Shown one piece after another: positions 57,697-64,000 of a stretch of DNA of 64,000 nucleotides. Numbering within the stretch: the stretch's first letter is position 1; every line of letters starts with the position of its first letter. The DNA is from CBDCYS01 sp965226245 (GTDB taxonomy: Bacteria; Acidobacteriota; Terriglobia; Bryobacterales; UBA6623). The notes beneath the pieces were generated by a model. That model saw only the letters and a program-made list of their open reading frames with translations. It did no database searches and was not told where the DNA came from. The DNA is taken from assembly GCA_965226245.1 (NCBI GenBank), contig CBDDCL010000012.1, positions 6,755 to 70,754 of the forward strand. Reading direction: 5' to 3'. The position numbers and the translations under genes are program-made.

Positions 57697-59196
57697 ATGT
57701 ATCAAGTGGAGCTATACGCTCAAGTACGGCGGAGTGTCATCGTTGAGGGGCTGAGTGAACGCGAGGCCGTCAAACGGTTCGGTTTGGCGCGGGAGACGGT
57801 GCGCAAGATGCTGCGCTACAAGGCGCCGCCGGGCTATCGGCGGCGTCAACCGGTGAAGCGGCCGAAGCTGGATTCGTTCACAGGAATCATTGATCAGATA
57901 CTGCTTGACGATCAGCAGCAGCCGAGGAAACAGCGTCACACGGCACAGCGCATCTTCGACCGCTTGCGCGACGAGTACGACTTCACGGGCGGTTACACAA
58001 TCATCAAGGACTACGTTCGCGAGAAGAAGCTGGGCGGTCAAGAGATGTTTGTGCCGCTGGCACATCCTCCTGGCGATGCGCAAGCTGACTTCGGTGAAGC
58101 ACTGGTTGTCATTGACGGAGTGCAGCGTAAGGCCCACTTCTTGGTGGTCGATCTACCGCACAGCGATGACGCCTTTGTAAAAGCCTTTCCCGCCGAGACG
58201 ACGGAAGCCTTTTGCGAAGGACACAACGCCGCGTTTCGCTACTTTGGCGGTGTGCCGCGCAGCATTGTCTACGACAACACGAAGTTGGCGGTAGCAAGGA
58301 TTCTCGGCGACGGTACGCGCAAACGCACACGAGCGTTCAGTGAGTTGCAGTCGCACTACTTGTTCGCTGATCGTTTCGGCCGGCCAGGCAAGGGTAACGA
58401 CAAAGGCAAGGTGGAAGGCTTGGTGGGCTATGGGCGGCGCAACTTCATGGTGCCGATCCCCCGGTTCTCGAGTTGGGAAGCCTTCAACGAACACCTCGAA
58501 GCCAAGTGCCGCAAGAACCGTGAGCGGCGCTTGCGGCGACACACCGAAACGATCGGAGAACGCTTTGAGCGCGACGCGAAAGCGTTGCTGCCATTGCCGT
58601 CCGCGCCCTACGATGCCTGCGACAAACGTACGACCCGGGTGACGTCGTTGTCGCTGGTGCGCTATCGGACCAACGACTACTCGGTGCCGACGCGCTACGG
58701 CCATCGCCAGGTGTTGCTCAAAGCCTATGTGGACGAAGTAGTGATCTGTTGCGGCAGCGAAGAGATCGCACGCCACCGGCGCAGTTACGAACGCGAAGAG
58801 TTGATCTTCGATCCCGTCCATTATCTGGCGTTGCTGGAGCGCAAGACGAATGCGCTCGATCAAGCCGCGCCGTTGGTGGGTTGGGATCTACCGCCCGAGT
58901 TTCCGCGATTACGACGCCTGCTCGAAGTCCGCTTGGGCAAAGCGGGCAAGCGCGAGTACGTGCAGGTGTTGCGTCTGCTGGAGGACTTTCGGCTGGAGCA
59001 TGTTGCGGCGGCGGTGCGCCAAGCCTGCGAACTGGGAACGATCGGCTTCGACGCCGTCAAGCATCTGTTGCTGTGCGCGATCGAACAACGTCCGCCACGG
59101 CTGGACTTAACGAAGTATCCTCACCTGCCGACGGCTCAAGTCGAGCAGACTTCGGCAGCGTCCTATCTCGCGCTCTTGGGGCAAGGAGCGGGCTGA
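57697..59196 (+). CDS. istA: IstA transposase of the IS21 element
   Basis: 499 residues from the ATG at 57697; GGAGGG directly abuts it, so a TTG at 57679 is an alternative. The N-terminal HTH 'GLSEREAVKRFGLARETVRKMLRYK' is followed by the rve core: 'AQADFGEALVVI' (Asp), 'GVPRSIVYDNTKLAV' (Asp) and 'DKGKVEGLVGYGRRNF' (Glu). It cuts and joins the element ends. Its stop overlaps the istB start. Confidence 0.93.
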   Translation: MYQVELYAQVRRSVIVEGLSEREAVKRFGLARETVRKMLRYKAPPGYRRRQPVKRPKLDSFTGIIDQILLDDQQQPRKQRHTAQRIFDRLRDEYDFTGGYTIIKDYVREKKLGGQEMFVPLAHPPGDAQADFGEALVVIDGVQRKAHFLVVDLPHSDDAFVKAFPAETTEAFCEGHNAAFRYFGGVPRSIVYDNTKLAVARILGDGTRKRTRAFSELQSHYLFADRFGRPGKGNDKGKVEGLVGYGRRNFMVPIPRFSSWEAFNEHLEAKCRKNRERRLRRHTETIGERFERDAKALLPLPSAPYDACDKRTTRVTSLSLVRYRTNDYSVPTRYGHRQVLLKAYVDEVVICCGSEEIARHRRSYEREELIFDPVHYLALLERKTNALDQAAPLVGWDLPPEFPRLRRLLEVRLGKAGKREYVQVLRLLEDFRLEHVAAAVRQACELGTIGFDAVKHLLLCAIEQRPPRLDLTKYPHLPTAQVEQTSAASYLALLGQGAG

Positions 59197-59957
59197 TGGC
59201 GAAGTCGAATCTCTTACTGGAAGCCCATCTGAAAGCGTTGCGGCTGCCGACTTTCCTGCGCGAGTACGACAAAGTGGCGCGGCAATGCGCCGCCGAGGGC
59301 TTGGACTGTAGGAGCTTCCTGAAGCAACTCTGCGAGTTGGAACTGCTCGACCGAGATCAGCGGGCGACTGAACGTCGCATCAAAGCAGCCAAGTTTCCCG
59401 TGACGAAAAGTCTCGACACATTCGACTTCCTAGCGTTGCCTTCGTTAAACAAGAAGCTCGTGCTGGAGCTGGCGCGCTGTGAGTTCATCGACCGTCGCGA
59501 GAACGTCTTGGCTCTGGGCAACTCCGGCACCGGCAAGACGCATCTCGCCCTGGCGCTAGGCCTGGCCGCTTGTCAGAGCGGTTATCGAACACGCTTCACC
59601 ACGGCTGCGGCACTGGTCAATGAACTGCTCGAAGCCCGCGACGAGCGACGGCTGCTGCGCTTCCAAAAACAACTTGCCAAGCAGGATCTGCTGATCGTCG
59701 ATGAACTGGGCTATGTGCCGCTGTCGAAGACCGGCGCTGAGCTGCTGTTCGAGATCTTCTCGCAACGCTATGAACAAGGCTCCACGATGCTGACCTCAAA
59801 CTTGCCGTTCACCGAGTGGACAGAGGTGCTCGGGTCCGAGCGCATGACCGGCGCTCTGCTCGATCGCCTCACCCACCACGTTCACATCCTGGAGATGAAC
59901 GGCGAAAGCTTCCGCCTCAAACAGAGTCAAAAGAAACGGTCTCGCTCTTCCGACTGA
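59196..59957 (+). CDS. istB: IstB ATPase of the IS21 element
   Basis: 253 residues from the ATG at 59196, overlapping the istA stop by one base. It is a DnaC-like AAA+ helper: Walker A 'LGNSGTGKTHLALALG' (about residue 105), Walker B 'LLIVDELGYVPLS' (about 165) and the 'TSNLPFTEW' sensor. It stimulates target capture and transposition by IstA. Confidence 0.93.
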   Translation: MAKSNLLLEAHLKALRLPTFLREYDKVARQCAAEGLDCRSFLKQLCELELLDRDQRATERRIKAAKFPVTKSLDTFDFLALPSLNKKLVLELARCEFIDRRENVLALGNSGTGKTHLALALGLAACQSGYRTRFTTAAALVNELLEARDERRLLRFQKQLAKQDLLIVDELGYVPLSKTGAELLFEIFSQRYEQGSTMLTSNLPFTEWTEVLGSERMTGALLDRLTHHVHILEMNGESFRLKQSQKKRSRSSD

Positions 59958-60231
59958 CCCGCCCGCCGCTCGCGCCGGTTTTCGTGGGCCGCCTTCCACT
60001 ACGCCTGGGTCGCCCTAAAGGGCGCCCTCAGGCTCCGTTCCAGCCGTCCCACGAAAACCGCTACCACTCCCCCAACTGGTCTAGTTTTACTCCGCCGAAG
60101 TGGTCTAATTTCTCTCCGCCCTTGACACCCCGGCGCGCTCGATGAGCGCCGGCAGCGCTTGAAAGCCGGCGCGGGTAAGTTTTCGGCCGCTGAAGGGCAC
60201 GATGTGAGGGGTCATGGCTGGGGTGGTGATT

Positions 60232-60261
60232 GGAGTAACATAACGTCCTTTATGTTACTCC
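60232..60261. promoter_or_regulatory. Inverted repeat resembling the HigBA operator
   Basis: Arms GGAGTAACATA (60232-60242) and TATGTTACTCC (60251-60261) around 8 bp. The core GTAACAT/ATGTTAC matches the higBA operator at 55655-55677, but no toxin-antitoxin genes are here. The surrounding 60128-60507 has no supported gene. Confidence 0.45.
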
Positions 60262-60507
60262 AACTAGCGCGGATGTCAAGGCGCGAACTGGCTGCCAATC
60301 AAGCAACTCGGGCAGAAAGGTGGACGGTACCCGATTTCGCGACATCTATCGCGTCGAAGGGTGCTATCTCATTCGCTGTCTATGAGTTAGAGCCTTAGTC
60401 CTGACCCCGGTCGCGGAACTCTTCGTAGCAGTCTTGGTCGGCCTAGATCCCATTGCTCGATCGCTACGAACAGAGTTGAGATCGCTGTGCGGAGAATGCG
60501 AACTACG

Positions 60508-63243
60508 TCATTCGACCAGCGCTTGTTGCCAGTTCATCAAGATTGTTATTGGCAGGCTGGCTTGCTCTTCGGTCGGTACCGCGATGAGAAAGCGCTGCCC
60601 GTCGGCGCTGATGTCGAAAGTCGCGAACGGGAAGGGTCTTGCGCCGATCTCGAAGAGAAACTGGGGGACACCGGCCTCGAAGGTCGTTCCGGTCTCAGCC
60701 GGGGCGGCCATCATCTTGCTGCCGGAAAGATAGAAGATCTCCTTGCCGTCAGCGCTCCATTTCGGACTTGCACCGCCGTCGCGCGACACCTGCCATTTGC
60801 CGTCGCTGGGAAACGGACGAACGTACACTTCAGAGCGTCCTGTTTCGTTTGATGAATAGGCAATCCACGCATCATCAGGTGAAAAGTGTCCTAGTGCCTC
60901 GTGAAAGACGGTTTGTGCGAGCGGGATCGGTTTTCGCTCCCCTTCCATTGGCAGAGCGAACAGATCTACGACCTGTCGGGAGTAATAGGTGAGGTAGCGG
61001 CCGTCGCTGGACCAGTCCGTGGGGACCAAAGAACCCTTCAAGTCCGCAATCGGACTGGTCTCCCCCGAGCCTCCGGCTGCTTTCTCATAGAGCCCTCCCG
61101 CCTCCCGCTGCGAGGCAAACGCGATTCGGCTTCCGTCGGGCGACCATACAGGGTTGCGGGCCATTGACTCATCAAACGTAAGCCGACTCGTCACCATACG
61201 TGTTAGGTCTCGTATCCAAATGTCTGCGTTACTCGTTCGCGGATCGTAGACCGAATACGCGAGCCGGCTCCCGTCCGGGGAGAGACTACCCCCTATGAAA
61301 AATTCGGGTTCCCCAACCGTTTCCAACGTGTTTCCTCGCCGGTCGAACCACGTGATCTGGCTCGTGGTTGTCGCCCCACCCATTCGGTACGTGAGGATGC
61401 CGCCCGCTGACAACGAGAAATCGGCGCCGAGAGCACTGCCAGAAATATTTTCGGCAATGGGGAAGGGGTCGCCCGTAAGTTCGGCTTTACCGAGGTCAAA
61501 GGGATGAGCGAAGAGAGTACCGCCACGAACGTATAGAAAGTAGCCCGGATGAAAAGCGGTGGGTGGAGCATACCGAGGACTCGAGTTGGCATAGAACAAG
61601 GGTTCTTCGTCGCTGCCAGTTGGATGCCCGCCATCCTGACGAGCGTCGAAGTCGCCGAGGAAAACGGGTTCTCCGCCTCTTACCTGCTGCGGTACTCGGT
61701 AACGGGCGATGTAAACAAAGCGGCCGTCAGGAAGGAATTGCGGCTGACGATGACTACGGATCTCGAGCGAATCCTGCAGTGTAGTCACTGGCTCCGAATC
61801 GCCGCCGGCTGAAGAAACGCTGTGAATGGGCGAGTTATTTGTCGGAGCGAAGATGATCACGCCCTTCCCTTGCCCATCCTCCGCCCAGGAACCACCCCGG
61901 CCGACGGGAGCATCGCTCAGCGTCTGAGGCGGCCCACCCGTGGTATCAATTCTGTTTAGCTTGCCGCCGGCGAAGAACGCGAGGTGCCGGCTGTCGGGCG
62001 ACCAAAAAGGGAGTCGTGCGCCTTCGGTCCCGGGTAGGCGCTGGGCTTCCAAGGAATCGAGCGGCCGGACCCACAAACTGTTGGGGTTGTCCGCTCGACC
62101 AACGAAGGCCAACATAGTGCCGTCGGGCGAAATCAACGGCGGGGATGCCCCCACGTTTGCGAAGGTGACGCCCTCAGGAGGATCGATCGTAAAGGTGACA
62201 GGCTGTGGTGGGGCGGGTTGCTTCGTGAGATAGGGCCCCACAAAGACGCCAGCGGCAACCAGCAGGACGCCGGCAAGAGCCATCCACATCCGCCCGCTGA
62301 TCGAGGCAGGTGCCGTCGCCGGAGCGGACGGAGCAACATGCTCCGTCGAGACTTTCGACGCTTCGTGGTGCGGACCAGCAAGGGCACCCGTAGCTGCTCC
62401 CGTTCGCAGAATCGCGGAGCGCCCCGACTTCACCTTCTCGGTGCACGTTCGTAGATCGACAATCGCGTCCCCTGCGCTCCGGTAGCGGTCCGCCGGGTCC
62501 TTGGCCAAACACTTGCCGACGATAAACTCCAATTCCATCGGCACCCCAGCGCGCACCCCGGTTAGCGGCTCTGGCTCCTGGTGGACAATCTCAAACAGCA
62601 AAGCCTGGTCGTACTCGCCTTGAAAAGGCCGCTCGCCGCGGACCATTTCGTAGAGCACGACGCCTAATGCCCAGATGTCAGAACGGTTGTCTACATCCAT
62701 GCCCTGGGCCTGCTCGGGCGACATGTAGGCGACCGTGCCCATGGTCTGGTCAGCCTTCGTGAGACGCGAGGCTTCGGTCAGGTGGGCCAAACCAAAGTCC
62801 ATGATCGTGGCGCGGCCCTTGGCATCGACCATGATGTTGGCGGGCTTGATGTCCCGGTGGACGACGCCTTTCTCATGCGCCGCGTCGAGCCCCTCGGCAA
62901 CTTGCCGTCCGATGTCGAGTACTTCCTTCAGGGGCAGCGGCCCTTGCTCGATCCGCGCCTCGAGTGACTCCCCTTCGAGGAACGCCATCGAAAGGAACGT
63001 CCGCCCTTCGGCCTCGCCGATTTCGTGAACCGGACAGATGTTGGGGTGATGCAGTCCCGCCGCGGCCTTGGCCTCACGCAGGAAGCGGGCTTTAGCCTCT
63101 TCGTCGTTGAGCAGATGGGCGGCGAGGAACTTCAGCGCGACGGTGCGGTCGAGCTTGGTGTCCTCGGCCTTGTAGACGACACCCATTCCGCCCTCACCGA
63201 GCTTCTCGGTGATGCGGTAGTGACTGATGGTTTGGCCGATCAC
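60508..63243 (-). CDS. Ser/Thr protein kinase with C-terminal PD40/TolB-like beta-propeller
   Basis: 911 residues. The kinase domain (residues about 8-270) has the Gly loop 'LGEGGMGVVYKAED', Lys in 'TVALKFL', the catalytic loop 'VVHRDIKPANIMVD', 'MDFGLAHL' and the APE-equivalent 'MSPEQAQG'. A linker leads to one transmembrane helix (MWMALAGVLLVAAGVFVGPYL, about 320-340). An extracytoplasmic propeller follows, with repeats such as 'LISPDGTMLAFVG', 'FWSPDSRHLAFF', 'WSPDGSRIAFAS' and 'WSADGKEIFYL'. It is a membrane sensor kinase typical of Acidobacteriota. It appears complete. Confidence 0.93.
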   Translation of the reverse strand: MIGQTISHYRITEKLGEGGMGVVYKAEDTKLDRTVALKFLAAHLLNDEEAKARFLREAKAAAGLHHPNICPVHEIGEAEGRTFLSMAFLEGESLEARIEQGPLPLKEVLDIGRQVAEGLDAAHEKGVVHRDIKPANIMVDAKGRATIMDFGLAHLTEASRLTKADQTMGTVAYMSPEQAQGMDVDNRSDIWALGVVLYEMVRGERPFQGEYDQALLFEIVHQEPEPLTGVRAGVPMELEFIVGKCLAKDPADRYRSAGDAIVDLRTCTEKVKSGRSAILRTGAATGALAGPHHEASKVSTEHVAPSAPATAPASISGRMWMALAGVLLVAAGVFVGPYLTKQPAPPQPVTFTIDPPEGVTFANVGASPPLISPDGTMLAFVGRADNPNSLWVRPLDSLEAQRLPGTEGARLPFWSPDSRHLAFFAGGKLNRIDTTGGPPQTLSDAPVGRGGSWAEDGQGKGVIIFAPTNNSPIHSVSSAGGDSEPVTTLQDSLEIRSHRQPQFLPDGRFVYIARYRVPQQVRGGEPVFLGDFDARQDGGHPTGSDEEPLFYANSSPRYAPPTAFHPGYFLYVRGGTLFAHPFDLGKAELTGDPFPIAENISGSALGADFSLSAGGILTYRMGGATTTSQITWFDRRGNTLETVGEPEFFIGGSLSPDGSRLAYSVYDPRTSNADIWIRDLTRMVTSRLTFDESMARNPVWSPDGSRIAFASQREAGGLYEKAAGGSGETSPIADLKGSLVPTDWSSDGRYLTYYSRQVVDLFALPMEGERKPIPLAQTVFHEALGHFSPDDAWIAYSSNETGRSEVYVRPFPSDGKWQVSRDGGASPKWSADGKEIFYLSGSKMMAAPAETGTTFEAGVPQFLFEIGARPFPFATFDISADGQRFLIAVPTEEQASLPITILMNWQQALVE

Positions 63244-63556
63244 ACCCGTCCCTGACCCTACGGAATTGTACCGCGCGCGTTACCTGTCGCGAACAACCGA
63301 TGTCACTCTCTATGCGGTCGGGATCCTGCTAGGCCCTTGAGTCGGCTCGGTTTTGGGTCTGCTCGTCGACCGGTTCGCGAAGCTCTGATGGCTGATTGCC
63401 AGATGGGAAATTATTTCCCAACAGCTAACGCCAGAGGCGCTGCGGGCTCTGGGGGTAGATGGGATCAAAAAACCGGCCCAGAGAAGCCACTGGAGGCGTT
63501 CTCTCGGTTCGGGTGGACCCAAAGTACCTCGTGTTTTGGTGTCATAATGCTGTGCG
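63244..63556. other. Divergent intergenic region
   Basis: 313 bp between the kinase (minus) and the winged-helix gene (plus). Open readings on the minus strand here look like shadows. I see no convincing promoter box, repeat or RNA gene. Confidence 0.4.
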
Positions 63557-63973
63557 ATGGCGGCGTTGGCACCCGGAGATCGATTGGATCCGGAAGAGCT
63601 GTTCGAGAGGTCACCGTACCCGTGTGTGCGTGAGGCTGAGAACATTTCGCACGGTGCGAAGCGTGCTTGGCTAACGCTAGCCCTCCACGTGGACGCCGGC
63701 GACGACGACTACCCCACTCAACGGACGATCTGCCGCAAGATGGGTGCGGGCCGCGATCGCGGCCGGCGCTTCATTCAAGAGCTAGTGGACTTCGGCCTGG
63801 TTGAGCCGCTCCCCTGCGGCCGCAGGGGCAAGAAGCGCTACGCCTTCAAGTGGCACTCGCTGTACGAAAAAAGGCCGCCGAAGCGGCCGGTGGCGCGAGA
63901 GTATTCACTGAAGGGCCGTCAGGGCGGAGATCTTCAGCACATCAGCGCGGTCATTGCGGAAGCGGGATCGTAG
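63557..63973 (+). CDS. Winged-helix DNA-binding protein, possibly replication-related
   Basis: 138 residues. 'AKRAWLTLALHVDAGDDDYPTQRTICRKMGAGRDRGRRFIQELVDFGLVEPLPCGRRGKKRYAFKWHSLYEK' reads as the winged-helix module often found in plasmid or phage replication regulators (helix_turn_helix_36/DnaD-N style). The basic wing 'GRRGKKRYAFKW' would contact DNA. It is complete, ending 27 bp from the window edge. What follows is unknown. Confidence 0.65.
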   Translation: MAALAPGDRLDPEELFERSPYPCVREAENISHGAKRAWLTLALHVDAGDDDYPTQRTICRKMGAGRDRGRRFIQELVDFGLVEPLPCGRRGKKRYAFKWHSLYEKRPPKRPVAREYSLKGRQGGDLQHISAVIAEAGS

Positions 63974-64000
63974 TCAAAGCGCCGGGACTAGCGTCGGTAC

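Larger units (their letters stand above)
57572..60127 (+). mobile_element. IS21-family insertion element
   Basis: About 2.56 kb. The left end TGAGAACGGCGGAG and the complement of the right end, TGTCAAGGGCGGAG, are matching TG-starting inverted repeats. Each is followed by repeated 'AAATTAGACC'-type subterminal motifs (57590 and 57632 on the left, 60081 and 60103 on the right). It contains istA and istB, both intact. No clean target duplication was seen. The 60128-60231 flank shows no gene. Confidence 0.85.

Noticed and set aside
60159..60398. 79-codon + frame after the IS21 element
   Set aside because: It runs through the inverted repeat at 60232-60261 and has no protein-like conservation pattern.
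63310..63645. 111-codon minus frame upstream of the kinase
   Set aside because: Low-complexity Ser/Pro/Arg composition, overlapping the better-supported winged-helix gene.

Overview
The window is a GC-rich mosaic that looks like part of a large conjugative plasmid, or a plasmid-derived integrated element, from an Acidobacteriota-like host. The host assignment is inference. It rests on a 1470-residue secreted protease ending in Ig-like modules of the kind common in Solibacter relatives (TIGR03437-like), and on a Ser/Thr kinase fused to a WD40/PD40-type repeat sensor; both architectures are abundant in that phylum. No rRNA, tRNA or CRISPR array was found.

Layout. 0.2-11 kb: a P-type conjugation locus on the + strand (virB4 fragment, virB9, virB10, virB5/trbJ, virB6/trbL, virB8/trbF, a winged-helix-like gene, a non-coding gap with nested inverted repeats that is an oriT candidate, virD4, virB11). 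The genes are packed with ATGA overlaps. virB4 is truncated and fused to a foreign N-terminus. 10.8-17 kb: decayed cargo, an IS1380-type element, a partition locus whose parA is frameshifted by one extra GCGAG repeat, a Cache-domain fragment and a nucleoside deoxyribosyltransferase. 17-24.6 kb: an inverted partial copy of the 50-kb protease gene, a GltS-type symporter, an rve-transposase IS, a second intact partition locus, a multiply deleted tyrosine recombinase, a MITE-like element and a small membrane protein.

24.8-37.85 kb: a complete type I BREX phage-defence operon (brxA, brxB, brxC, pglX, pglZ, brxL) with a terminator. 38-44 kb: an IS5-type element, a broken plasmid repA with a half RelE toxin, a 760-residue AAA_13/RloC-like ATPase and an XRE regulator. 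43.9-48.5 kb: a Rad50/Mre11-like pair (YhaN-like SMC ATPase and SbcD/YhaO-like phosphoesterase), beside a truncated paralogue and flanked by two pieces of a serine resolvase. 49-56 kb: a truncated gene, the giant secreted protease, a decayed IS5-like element, an R-M-like N-terminal stub and a HigBA module with its palindromic operator. 57-60 kb: a second repA remnant and a complete IS21-type element (istA/istB). 60.5-64 kb: the Ser/Thr kinase and a winged-helix protein.

Together the genes describe a transferable replicon carrying stability functions (two par loci, HigBA) and layered defence (BREX, the RloC-like ATPase, the SMC/nuclease pair). It has been rearranged heavily by at least five insertion elements and has left scars of at least two lost replication/toxin modules.
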